Both the position numbers and the translations under genes were made by a program. Below are positions 26,027 through 33,902 of a stretch of 64,000 nt of DNA, one piece after another (position 1 is the stretch's first letter; every line of letters starts with the position of its first letter). This stretch comes from an uncultured Spirochaetota bacterium. GTDB lineage: Bacteria; Spirochaetota; Spirochaetia; Treponematales; Treponemataceae. The DNA lies in the NCBI GenBank assembly GCA_944389415.1, contig CALXMF010000002.1:186001-250000 (forward strand). The letters are read 5' to 3'. A model generated the notes under the pieces. It did not search any database. It had not been told where the DNA came from and saw only the letters and a list, made by a program, of their open reading frames with translations.

Positions 26027-26117
26027 ATGAAAAAAAACGATATTGATACTGCTTGTTCTTATGTTTTGTACCCGGCTTTTCTCTCTGGAGGAAAGTTATG
26101 TTCGTAAAAAGATATGA
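26027..26117 (+). pseudogene. Orphan signal-peptide ORF broken at an A8 tract
   Basis: A TATAAT (25996-26001) and AAGGAG precede an ATG followed by eight A. As written, the frame ends after 26 residues of no character. With seven A it reads MKKTILILLVLMFCTRLFSL, a perfect signal peptide, and stops after 29 residues. So it is a relic, or an exported-peptide start switched by slippage in the A tract. Confidence 0.45.
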
Positions 26118-26190
26118 GAAAATAATTCAGAAAATCAGAATTCAGTGCCGGATTAAACATTTTATTTTATCAATTTTGCGAACTATAATG

Positions 26191-26430
26191 TATCTTTTTT
26201 TCAAAAACAGCGTATCTTTTTTTCAATAAAAAATTAAAAACATTTCAAAAACAGTGTATCTTTTTTTTAATAATAAATTAAAAACGTTTCAAAAACAGTG
26301 CATCTTTAATCCAAAAATAAATTAAAAACGTTTCAAAAATAGTGTATCTTTAACCCAAAAATAGATTAAAAACGTTTCAAAGAAAGCGTATCTTTGATTC
26401 AAAAATAGACTAAAAACAGATCAAAAATAC
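26191..26430 (+). repeat. 44-bp tandem repeat, five units plus a half unit
   Basis: The word TATCTTT (once CATCTTT) recurs at 26213, 26257, 26301, 26345 and 26389, exactly 44 bp apart, with an extra copy at 26191, 22 bp before the first. Each unit also holds AAAAACGTTTCAAA and an A tract after the word. No coding frame is conserved. It ends about 165 bp upstream of the ndk start codon. Confidence 0.88.
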
Positions 26431-26538
26431 ACTATAATTTTTTTGTTTATAGACAAAGAATTCATATTCACAGTTATTCTTTCGCCAGCATCTGTTTTAG
26501 CCGGCAAAAGCGGCGTAAAACAGATAAAATTCACATTC

Positions 26539-26567
26539 TTGTTATTCGCTGTCTGTTCTGGTATAAT
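26539..26567 (+). promoter_or_regulatory. Promoter of ndk
   Basis: TTGTTA (26539-26544), 17 nt, TATAAT (26562-26567). GAGGAG follows, 8 nt before the ATG at 26595. Confidence 0.75.
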
Positions 26568-26594
26568 GTACAAATTATTAGAGGAGAATTGCTT

Positions 26595-27038
26595 ATGGAA
26601 CGCTGTTTTACAATGTTAAAGCCAGGTGTGCTCAACAGACGCATTGTTGGTGAAATTATAACCCGTCTTGAAAAAAAAGGCCTGCGGCTCACCGGCATTA
26701 AAATGCTGCAAATCGATAAAGATCTTGCCGCGCAGCACTACACAGATCACAACGGAAAACACTTTTATGACGATCTTATATCATATATTACTTCTGGTCC
26801 TGTAGTCGCGATGGTCTGGCAGGCTGATAATTGTGTTACAATCATACGAAAGCTGGTAGGCGCTACTGATCCGCTCAAGGCGGAACCGGGTACTATACGG
26901 GGAGATTATTGCGCTCACACACAGCATAATATTATTCATGCATCCGACTCACCTGAAAACGCGGAGCGTGAAATCAGCCTGTTCTTTAACGAAAATGAAT
27001 TATTTAACTGGAATGATGAAAGTGCTCACTGGTACTGA
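26595..27038 (+). CDS. ndk: Nucleoside diphosphate kinase
   Basis: A 147-residue enzyme equalising nucleoside triphosphate pools by a phosphohistidine ping-pong mechanism. The start ERCFTMLKPG, GPVVAMVW, LVGATDPLKAEPGTIRGDY and the active-site motif NIIHASDSPENAEREI (the catalytic His) are all present. I use the ATG at 26595 rather than a TTG two codons earlier, because GAGGAG then sits at 8 nt. It is the first core gene after the repeat island. Confidence 0.96.
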   Translation: MERCFTMLKPGVLNRRIVGEIITRLEKKGLRLTGIKMLQIDKDLAAQHYTDHNGKHFYDDLISYITSGPVVAMVWQADNCVTIIRKLVGATDPLKAEPGTIRGDYCAHTQHNIIHASDSPENAEREISLFFNENELFNWNDESAHWY

Positions 27039-27083
27039 CCAGTAACCAATAAAATATCAGCAGTAAAATATGGAGGCCGATAC

Positions 27084-28133
27084 ATGGATGCAAAAAAGAT
27101 TGGCGTTATAGGAGCTGGCGCATGGGGAACAGGGCTTGCCCAGGCTTTAGCCCGCGGCGGACATCAGGTAGAAATTTGGGCGCGCGAACAGGATGTGGTA
27201 GACGCGATCAATACGGAACATGAAAACAAACGCTTTTTGCCCGGTTTTTCACTTTCGCAAAACCTGACCGCGACAACTGATATCCGCACATGTGTTTCGG
27301 GCAAGGAATTTCTCATTCTGGCAAGTCCGTCTCTCTATCTGGCAGCGACTGTTCAGCAGATACTTGATCTGCCTGAAGTAGCTGACGGGTCACTGTGCAT
27401 TGGCGTCCTGACGAAAGGCTTTGTTCCATCAGAAAATGGCCCCCGTCTTATTCTTGAAACACTGGAACAGGTTCTCGGCGAACAGTATCATAAGAATCTG
27501 GTGTATATTTCTGGCCCCAGCCATGCCGAAGAAGTCGCCATGGGAAAAGTAACCGGACTAATCGCGGCAAGTGAAAACCCTAAAAACACAATACGTTTCA
27601 GGGAACTGCTGAGAGTGCCCGGTCTGATGGTATATTCCAGCCTTGATGTGGTAGGAGTACAGATCTGCGCCGCCGCGAAAAATGTTATCGCCGTCGTATA
27701 CGGCTGTCTGGACGCGGTTGCTGAAACATCAAATATTTTTGGCGATAACACCGAATCTCTGCTGCTTGCGGCGGGGCTCAATGAGATACAGACACTTGGA
27801 TTCGCTATCGGCGCGACGCACGCTGAAACTTTTACTTCTATAGCAGGAGTCGGCGACCTGGATGTTACCTGCCGCAGTAAATACGGACGCAACCGCCGTT
27901 TTGGACATGACATTATAAAAAAGGGTATATTATCGCAATTCTCAAACCTTGACGATCTTATTGCCCGTATTTCAGAAATCGGATATCTTCCTGAAGGCGC
28001 TGTCGCCTGTAAATACGTGAATGAAATCGCGCAGACGCATAATCTGAAACTGCCTATCTGCAGCGGACTGTACCGCATTCTTAACCGTGAAATCGAGCCG
28101 CTTGATTTTATGCATGAACTGCTGGGGCAGTAA
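27084..28133 (+). CDS. gpsA: NAD(P)-dependent glycerol-3-phosphate dehydrogenase
   Basis: A 349-residue enzyme reducing dihydroxyacetone phosphate to sn-glycerol 3-phosphate for phospholipid synthesis. It has the nucleotide-binding GAGAWGTGLAQALA, ENKRFLPGF, GVLTKGF, SGPSHAEEV, the catalytic Lys in CAAAKNVIAV, and GVGDLDVTCRSKYGRNRRFG. Length is normal. GGAGG precedes the ATG. It lies 45 nt after ndk and 23 nt before ffh, probably one transcript. Confidence 0.96.
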   Translation: MDAKKIGVIGAGAWGTGLAQALARGGHQVEIWAREQDVVDAINTEHENKRFLPGFSLSQNLTATTDIRTCVSGKEFLILASPSLYLAATVQQILDLPEVADGSLCIGVLTKGFVPSENGPRLILETLEQVLGEQYHKNLVYISGPSHAEEVAMGKVTGLIAASENPKNTIRFRELLRVPGLMVYSSLDVVGVQICAAAKNVIAVVYGCLDAVAETSNIFGDNTESLLLAAGLNEIQTLGFAIGATHAETFTSIAGVGDLDVTCRSKYGRNRRFGHDIIKKGILSQFSNLDDLIARISEIGYLPEGAVACKYVNEIAQTHNLKLPICSGLYRILNREIEPLDFMHELLGQ

Positions 28134-28156
28134 TCTTGTAAATATAAGGAATACCA

Positions 28157-29491
28157 ATGCTTGAAAAATTAACAAACAGTTTTTCAGATATATTCAGAAA
28201 AATTACCGGCAAATCTACTATTACCGAAAAGAACATAGAAGAAACGGTTGAACAGATAAAAATGGCGCTGCTTGAGGCGGATGTTAATCTCCGCGTCGTG
28301 CGCCGGTTTGTAAACAGCACCATAGAAGAGGCAAAAGGAGAAAAAGTTCTCCGCGCTGTAGATCCTGGTCAGCAGTTTGTAAAAATCATCTATGATAAGA
28401 TGGTAAGCCTGCTTGGCGACAGCAAACAGGATCTGAAACTAAAAGGCCCCGACACACAATCTGTTATACTGATGCTGGGACTTCAGGGCGCGGGTAAAAC
28501 AACCGCCTCGGCTAAACTGGCCGCACGGCTGAAAAAAGAAGGCCGCAAACCCCTGCTCGCCGCGTGTGACCTTGTCCGGCCGGCCGCGGTAGAACAACTG
28601 TGTGTTCTTGGTGAAAAAATCAATATCCCTGTTTATAAAGAAGACAGTAAAGACGCGGTCAAAGTATCAAAGAACGCGCTTGAATATGCCCGTAAAAACG
28701 GATTTGATACAGTCATTATCGATACAGCCGGACGGCTCCAGATTGATGACAGCATGATGGAAGAGCTTGAGCGCATCAAGAAAACTGTTTCACCGGATGA
28801 GGTTCTGCTTGTCGCGGACGCGATGACCGGTCAGAACGCGGTGGATATCGCAAAAACATTTGATGAGAGGCTTACGCTTTCGGGCGTCATTCTGACAAAA
28901 TTTGATTCCGACGCGCGGGGCGGCGCGGCGATTTCACTAAAGTCTATCACGGGTAAACCAATCCTGTTTATCGGTACCGGTGAAAAAACAGAAGATTTTG
29001 AGCCGTTCCATCCGGAACGCATTGCGAGCCGTATTCTCGGCATGGGCGATATTGTCTCTCTGGTAGAAAAAGCGCAGGAAACTATTGATATACAAGAAGC
29101 GGAAGCCCTCCAGAAAAAGATGATGTCCCAGACATTTACCCTGCAGGATATGCTTGAACAGATGCAGCGGGTAAAAAAAATGGGGTCTATGCAGTCTCTT
29201 ATGGAAATGATTCCTGGTCTCTCGTCACAGATAGGTAATCAGGATATTGATACGAGCGTAATCAAGACACAGGAAGCGATTATTCTGTCTATGACAAAAA
29301 AAGAGCGGCTGAATCATCTGATTATCGGACCGAGCCGGCGCAGACGTATCGCAAAAGGTTCGGGTACCACAGTCGCTGAAGTAAATAAACTGATCAAGCA
29401 ATTTGAAAAAACAAAGCTTGCTATGAAAAAACTGACGAAAAATAAGGGATTACAGGCAAAGCTGATGCAGCAGCTCGGCGGTAAAATGTAA
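28157..29491 (+). CDS. ffh: Signal recognition particle protein Ffh
   Basis: A 444-residue GTPase that carries nascent membrane proteins to FtsY. It shows the N domain, G1 GLQGAGKTTASAKLA, DLVRPAAVEQL, G3 DTAGRLQ, TKFDSDARGG, FIGTGEKTEDFEPF and the methionine-rich M domain (QDMLEQMQRVKKMGSMQSLMEM; SRRRRIAKGSG binds the SRP RNA). Complete. A strong terminator follows. Confidence 0.97.
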   Translation: MLEKLTNSFSDIFRKITGKSTITEKNIEETVEQIKMALLEADVNLRVVRRFVNSTIEEAKGEKVLRAVDPGQQFVKIIYDKMVSLLGDSKQDLKLKGPDTQSVILMLGLQGAGKTTASAKLAARLKKEGRKPLLAACDLVRPAAVEQLCVLGEKINIPVYKEDSKDAVKVSKNALEYARKNGFDTVIIDTAGRLQIDDSMMEELERIKKTVSPDEVLLVADAMTGQNAVDIAKTFDERLTLSGVILTKFDSDARGGAAISLKSITGKPILFIGTGEKTEDFEPFHPERIASRILGMGDIVSLVEKAQETIDIQEAEALQKKMMSQTFTLQDMLEQMQRVKKMGSMQSLMEMIPGLSSQIGNQDIDTSVIKTQEAIILSMTKKERLNHLIIGPSRRRRIAKGSGTTVAEVNKLIKQFEKTKLAMKKLTKNKGLQAKLMQQLGGKM

Positions 29492-29536
29492 TTCCGCACA
29501 ACATACGCAGCTGTCTTACCGGACAGAACTCTATTA

Positions 29537-29575
29537 AAGACTGATATCCAAAAACGGGGATATCAGTCTTTTTTT
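29537..29575 (+). terminator. Rho-independent terminator after ffh
   Basis: A 13-bp perfect stem (AAGACTGATATCC and its complement at 29558-29570) with an 8-nt loop and a T tail. Confidence 0.93.
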
Positions 29576-29623
29576 ATCTCTCTTTTACAGAAATACAGGG
29601 CGCAATTTTACAGACAGTTTTTA

Positions 29624-29658
29624 TAAAAAAAAAACGCCGCAGAAAAATCTGCGGCGTT
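29624..29658 (-). terminator. Rho-independent terminator after tRNA-Asn
   Basis: Minus strand: ACGCCGCAGA, a T-rich 3-5 nt loop, then TCTGCGGCGT and a run of ten T. It begins within 2-5 nt of the tRNA 3' end. Confidence 0.9.
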
Positions 29659-29659
29659 A

Positions 29660-29732
29660 CGCCCCCTGCCGGGCTTGAACCAGCGACCCAAGGATTAACA
29701 GTCCTTTGCTCTGCCAACTGAGCTAAAGGGGC
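29660..29732 (-). tRNA. tRNA-Asn (GTT)
   Basis: A 73-nt cloverleaf on the minus strand. Acceptor GCCCCTT pairs with AGGGGGC, the D arm is AGCTCAGTTGGCAGAGC, the anticodon loop in AGGACTGTTAATCCT carries GTT, the T arm is CTGGTTCAAGCCCGG, and the discriminator is G as usual for Asn. CCA is not encoded and must be added by the CCA enzyme. Confidence 0.95.
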
Positions 29733-29767
29733 ATTTTCTTAAACCGTTCATCATCGAACGTGTTAGT

Positions 29768-29796
29768 AATATAACCTGTTACAAAAAAAAAGTCAA
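29768..29796 (-). promoter_or_regulatory. Promoter of tRNA-Asn
   Basis: Minus strand: TTGACT (29796-29791), 17 nt rich in T, TATATT (29773-29768). The leader of about 30 nt includes a small hairpin (CGTTC...GAACG). Confidence 0.75.
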
Positions 29797-29871
29797 TACC
29801 AAACCAACATAAATCAGTATTAAAACGCAAAAAAAATGCTGTGCTATTTATATATGTTATAGAGGTTCAAA

Positions 29872-30990
29872 ATGAAAAATAATATGCGCTATCTTTTAAA
29901 AAGAATATTCTTTGTTTTATGCTGGTGCGCGGCCGGAGCTGCAGCATGTATAGCAAGCAGCATTGTAGCTGCGGTAACAGCCTGTTCCGCGCAGGGAGAA
30001 CCACTTGTATGGATTTCAGGAGACTTCACTATTCCGCAGCTGCTGCGCTGTACTATGACTGGCGCACAAACAATACTGATGGATTTCTCAAAACCGGTTA
30101 CTGTTTCAGCGTCACTGTATCTGCCAGATGCAAATACCGCTATCCGCACCACCGCGCAGCAGAAACAGACAGATGAAACTGAGAACCAGGCATACTCTAT
30201 TCTGCTGACGGCAGATGAACCTACAGAAACAGGCAGTCAATATCTGATACAGGGAGAAGCAACAGATGAACATGGCAACAGTCTCTCATTCTCAGTTCCG
30301 GTAACGGGGTATAATGAAAACGTACCAATCCTTGTTCTCAGTGAAATCCGCACCAAATACACCAAGGGAAAAAGCGAATTTGTAGAATTATACGCTGTTA
30401 CTGGGGGGAATCTCGCAGGTGTTACTTTTTTCAGCGCGTATGACGGAACAGCGGACAGTTATCAGTTCCCCTCCACGGAAGTACAAAGCGGAGAATATAT
30501 TGTGCTGCATATGAGGAATCTTGAAGAAGGCTGTATTGATGAGACATCAGATGATCTGAACACCGCTACAGCGTCAGAAGCCGTTTCTGATGTCCGCGAC
30601 TTCTGGATTAGCAATACAACTGCACGCATTGGCGATTCAGATATACTGATACTGTACAATGATTTTACCGGAGAAATTCTTGACTGTGTATTATTCAGCG
30701 CGAGTGAAAAAACAACATGGAAAAATGAAGCTATGCAGCAGGCAGCACAGCTGACCGCTGACAGCGGCGCATGGCCAGGTACAGAAACAGCAGACGCGGT
30801 ATGTTCCGATGGGATTACACCAACAAGAACGCTTTCCAGGCAAAATATTCCGGATATCCAACAGAACAGGCATTATGATCCTGCGTTAATGAACGGGAAA
30901 GAATTTTGGATGATAACAGCCACGAGCACAGCCAGTCCCGGAGCTCCTAATTCAGATAAACCGTATATCCAAACAAAAAAAACAGAATAA
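29872..30990 (+). CDS. Exported lamin-tail-domain-like (LTD) protein
   Basis: A 372-residue protein with an N-terminal signal or anchor (about 8-38, Ala/Cys-rich). Residues about 45-140 are a beta-rich module. Then ILVLSEIRTKYTKGKSEFVELYA, LAGVTFFSAYDG, GEYIVLHM and ILDCVLFSAS follow the pattern of extracellular LTD domains (EIxxN...xxEFIELxN). SRQNIP and SPGAPN at the end are also typical of LTD proteins (S-x-R...TPGxxN). GAGG precedes the ATG. Role unknown; bacterial LTD proteins often sit at the surface. Confidence 0.7.
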   Translation: MKNNMRYLLKRIFFVLCWCAAGAAACIASSIVAAVTACSAQGEPLVWISGDFTIPQLLRCTMTGAQTILMDFSKPVTVSASLYLPDANTAIRTTAQQKQTDETENQAYSILLTADEPTETGSQYLIQGEATDEHGNSLSFSVPVTGYNENVPILVLSEIRTKYTKGKSEFVELYAVTGGNLAGVTFFSAYDGTADSYQFPSTEVQSGEYIVLHMRNLEEGCIDETSDDLNTATASEAVSDVRDFWISNTTARIGDSDILILYNDFTGEILDCVLFSASEKTTWKNEAMQQAAQLTADSGAWPGTETADAVCSDGITPTRTLSRQNIPDIQQNRHYDPALMNGKEFWMITATSTASPGAPNSDKPYIQTKKTE

Positions 30991-31054
30991 TCAAAGCGGA
31001 CTCTTTGTATAGAAGCATTTTTTACAGTACAATACCCCCTCAGGGGGAAGCGGT

Positions 31055-31480
31055 ATGAAATATGATGTTAAGCGGCTCAAACTATTTGAGCCGCTTGTTT
31101 TCACTAAAACGGAACAGACAGAACAATCTGAACAGCTCTCTGCGGAACGGCTTATCCGGTATCAGACTGCGGTAACTGCCAGAGATATGAATCCTGACCG
31201 AAGTCAGTATCTCATAAATCCAACAGACTGCGGCATCGCGGTAAGCCGCAGCGCAAACACCGCATCGCACCAGACACAGACAAGTATTGAGCCGGGACTC
31301 TATCTTTTTGTTCAGGGTATATATACTGATGAAGAGGCAATTATCACAGCGGCCGAAGCACTGCATTTAGAAGCGCTCTGGCAGGAAGTTGAACCGGCTG
31401 ATATGAATATCTATCTGCGTTTTATTCAAGAAGGCGACACAACTATTTTCCAGTTATTCAGACGGCTCACGAATGTATAA
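31055..31480 (+). CDS. Small conserved-looking soluble protein, function unknown
   Basis: A 141-residue protein without signal peptide or TM segment. AGGGGGAAG is 7 nt before the ATG. An early stretch is polar (KTEQTEQSEQLSAERL) and the end, LYLFVQGIYTDEEAIITAAEALHLEALW then MNIYLRFIQEGDTTIFQLFRRL, looks like one compact alpha/beta fold. I recognise no family. It stands 64 nt after the LTD gene in the same direction, possibly in one transcript. Confidence 0.65.
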   Translation: MKYDVKRLKLFEPLVFTKTEQTEQSEQLSAERLIRYQTAVTARDMNPDRSQYLINPTDCGIAVSRSANTASHQTQTSIEPGLYLFVQGIYTDEEAIITAAEALHLEALWQEVEPADMNIYLRFIQEGDTTIFQLFRRLTNV

Positions 31481-31484
31481 TAAA

Positions 31485-31516
31485 TAAAAAAGCGCCTTCG
31501 TTTTACCTGAAGGCGC
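31485..31516 (-). terminator. Rho-independent terminator of the DUF2259 gene
   Basis: An 8-bp GC stem GCGCCTTC/GAAGGCGC with a 9-nt loop. The A run on the plus strand makes a T tail only on the minus strand, so it serves the gene ending at 31567. Confidence 0.8.
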
Positions 31517-31566
31517 ATCTGTTCATTACTCAATACGCAAATTACCGATACCGATAAAAGAGAACC

Positions 31567-32277
31567 TTAGTTATATTGATATGTTTCAACCATATATCTG
31601 ATTGAAGAGCCTTTTTTATCATATACTGTTTTCTCAATCACGAATACAAGACTTTTAGTACTGCTATCAGTAAAGATTCGATTAATTGCATATGCACTAA
31701 CACCTTTCCGCTTTATCTGCGGATTACCGACAACTGTCCGTTCTGTAACAATACCATTGGCGTCTTTTTTTTCAAGAATAATAAAAAACGATGACTCCAC
31801 ATCGGCGCCTGTTCCTTCCAGATGAGGAACAAGTTTAACGGAATAGGAAAGAGAACTGCTGCCTGCCGGAACAGCCCTAAAATCTTTGAAAGATATTTCC
31901 GCATCAGAGGCAGCAGCGTCTTCACGCCGGACATACAGCAGCTGTTCAGCGGACACAGGCTCGCATTCATAAGAAGATAAGAAAGAGCCGCTGCGTTCTA
32001 TTAACTCATCATAGATATTTCTGCCATTTTTTCCTGCTGTAGCAGGAGACGGCTTAGTAATGAAAACACCGTTAGGAACATACGCGTTTCTCTCTACGTC
32101 TACTGTGTAAATTTCACCGTATCCCTGAAAAGTCCTATCAGTGATGCCAAATTCAGCAAAAACATACGTTTTACCGTCTTTGGAGAAACCAATATCTTTG
32201 AATACTGCAACATCACCGGCAAAAGACATGATCATACAAATAGAATACAATATGCCAGAGATTAACAGACGCTTCAT
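31567..32277 (-). CDS. DUF2259 secreted protein
   Basis: A 236-residue protein with signal peptide (LISGILYSICMIMSFAG) followed at once by the DUF2259 start DVAVFKDIGFSKDGKTYVFAEFGITDRTFQGYGEIYTVDV. The domain is common in treponemes; its role is unknown. The ATG at 32277 is chosen over 32325 because GGGGAGG precedes it and the signal peptide starts there. It has its own terminator and is divergent from the membrane protein at 32431. Confidence 0.83.
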   Translation of the reverse strand: MKRLLISGILYSICMIMSFAGDVAVFKDIGFSKDGKTYVFAEFGITDRTFQGYGEIYTVDVERNAYVPNGVFITKPSPATAGKNGRNIYDELIERSGSFLSSYECEPVSAEQLLYVRREDAAASDAEISFKDFRAVPAGSSSLSYSVKLVPHLEGTGADVESSFFIILEKKDANGIVTERTVVGNPQIKRKGVSAYAINRIFTDSSTKSLVFVIEKTVYDKKGSSIRYMVETYQYN

Positions 32278-32392
32278 ACTAATCAGAGCCTCCCCTTGAT
32301 TTACCCACATTAATATGCATAACACATATCTGCTGAAAAATTATGTATAGAAAACACTTTCCTATTACAATGTCGGTTTTCTGCATACAGAC

Positions 32393-32421
32393 TTTACATA
32401 ATTTTTTATTCCTTGTATGCT
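32393..32421 (+). promoter_or_regulatory. Promoter with very short leader before the membrane protein
   Basis: TTTACA (32393-32398), 17 nt, TATGCT (32416-32421), then 9 nt to the ATG at 32431, so the leader would be 2-3 nt with no Shine-Dalgarno. Confidence 0.55.
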
Positions 32422-32430
32422 TTATATATC

Positions 32431-33261
32431 ATGACGCTGAATATACGAAATGCCTTACTGAAAAGCCTCTTTGCCATTTCAATCATATTTATACTCACAC
32501 TGATAGTCCTTGGAATTGTTTCCGTCATAACAAACAAGTTTTTTTTTCCATTCAATGTAACTAGACCCATTCCGTTATCAAATACATTATTCATCTTTAG
32601 AGCGGACATTATCCCGACGTTTATCGCGATTGGTGTCTTACTCTTATATGTGCCGGTTACATCTCTGCGGCTGTATTTTACATTTGAAAAAACAAAATCA
32701 ACTGAAATATATTACTTTATTGCATTTCTTTCAGCCTGTCTCATTGAGGGATGCAGATTCTTTTTTCCTTTTGGAAACATCTGGTATAATTATTCATCTT
32801 TTTTTTCGTTTATCACCAGATTAATTTTCTGTGCCCGATTAATAGCTCCTTTCAGTTTCTTTCTGGCGGCATTTTTGATAGCAACAAACCAACCGCAAAA
32901 CGCGGATCGGGCATATATTATCTTATTTGTAATTGGTATAGGGTTTGCTGCTGTTATACCGGTTGATACTTTTCATGTTCTTTCAAATAGTATGATCGCA
33001 TACGGATATGGAACAACATTTGTCGCAATAGGTATTTGTGTCAGTCTGCTTACTTTTATCTCGTTAAATTTTATCGCTGCGCAACGTCAGCCAGCACTGG
33101 AATATATGCATATTCCATTCGGCTATATTTTACTGATTGCAGGGTATATGTTTCTTTTATTTGCAGATTGTTATGTTCTCACAGTTGTCGGAACAATTAT
33201 GTTACTATCAGGCACACAAATATATATACGGAACCTGCATAAATATTATATGTGGCAGTAA
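32431..33261 (+). CDS. Multi-spanning membrane protein of unknown function
   Basis: A 276-residue protein with seven or eight hydrophobic helices (SLFAISIIFILTLIVLGIVS, FIAIGVLLLYVPVTSL, and so on to YILLIAGYMFLLFADCYVL) and short loops. Aromatic-rich motifs (YYFIAFLSACLIEGCRFFFP) recall 7-TM sensory modules of the 7TMR-DISM kind, but no soluble output domain is attached. ATG at 32431 is preferred over a TTG at 32413 because the promoter overlaps the latter. Its end is 5 nt from the convergent dolichol-kinase-like gene. Confidence 0.6.
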   Translation: MTLNIRNALLKSLFAISIIFILTLIVLGIVSVITNKFFFPFNVTRPIPLSNTLFIFRADIIPTFIAIGVLLLYVPVTSLRLYFTFEKTKSTEIYYFIAFLSACLIEGCRFFFPFGNIWYNYSSFFSFITRLIFCARLIAPFSFFLAAFLIATNQPQNADRAYIILFVIGIGFAAVIPVDTFHVLSNSMIAYGYGTTFVAIGICVSLLTFISLNFIAAQRQPALEYMHIPFGYILLIAGYMFLLFADCYVLTVVGTIMLLSGTQIYIRNLHKYYMWQ

Positions 33262-33266
33262 AATTG

Positions 33267-33893
33267 TCACATTTTTTCAAGTACAAGCACAATAGCCGCA
33301 AGCAGACATGGAATAAAAAGATTATCAAAATCTTTCAGCGGAAGCAGCTCTATGAACATCCCGCAGCTGGCGACTACCAATGAATCAAAGGCGCGGTTAG
33401 TAACAGCAAATGTGGTTATATAAATGGCGGCAAAACATGTAAGACTGCCCGCAACCGTTTTGCCTTCTGTATATGGAATTCTAATACGGCCAAATAATTT
33501 TCCCGCAAGACTGGCAAGTCCGTCTCCAAACGCAAGTGCGAATATTCCAACAGCAGCAGCTTCCGGAGGAAAGAAAAGTGCCGTTAGTAAAACTCCGCAT
33601 GCGAGTGTCACCGGTCCCAGCACAAAATGATTTTCATCCCGCTTGCGGGCAGCCGCAGCCGTAATCGCAGAGATAACAGGAACAGTTGCTCCCCGCTGAC
33701 GCATAAATTCAGCCGTTGTGTATACTATTACCATAATCAATAGAATCCATATAACCGGCCAATATGCAAAACTCAAAAACAGAGGTACAAAAGCCGTACA
33801 GATATGAATAGCTTTGCGCAGCAATTCTTTAACAAGAATATGAAAACGTTGTTTTACAGCTATTCTGACGACTCTGCACCCCCAGTCTCTCAT
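33267..33893 (-). CDS. Dolichol/phytol-kinase-like membrane protein (CTP-dependent lipid kinase family)
   Basis: A 208-residue membrane protein. ELLRKAIHICTAFVPLFLSF opens it as in the SEC59/DGK1/VTE5 family (E-x-x-R-K-x-x-H), and FALAFGDGLASLAGKLFGR with IPYTEGKTVAGSLTCFA is the CTP-binding signature (GDxxAxxxGxxxG...KTxxGxxA). Members phosphorylate polyprenols, phytol or diacylglycerol using CTP. The bacterial substrate is unknown. AAGGAG is 7 nt before the ATG. The gene follows the giant TPR protein by 9 nt, so they share a transcript. Confidence 0.82.
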   Translation of the reverse strand: MRDWGCRVVRIAVKQRFHILVKELLRKAIHICTAFVPLFLSFAYWPVIWILLIMVIVYTTAEFMRQRGATVPVISAITAAAARKRDENHFVLGPVTLACGVLLTALFFPPEAAAVGIFALAFGDGLASLAGKLFGRIRIPYTEGKTVAGSLTCFAAIYITTFAVTNRAFDSLVVASCGMFIELLPLKDFDNLFIPCLLAAIVLVLEKM

Positions 33894-33902
33894 GAGATCT
33901 CC

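Noticed and set aside
26191-26430. CRISPR array
   Set aside because: The 44-bp units are contiguous without unique spacers, and no cas genes are present.
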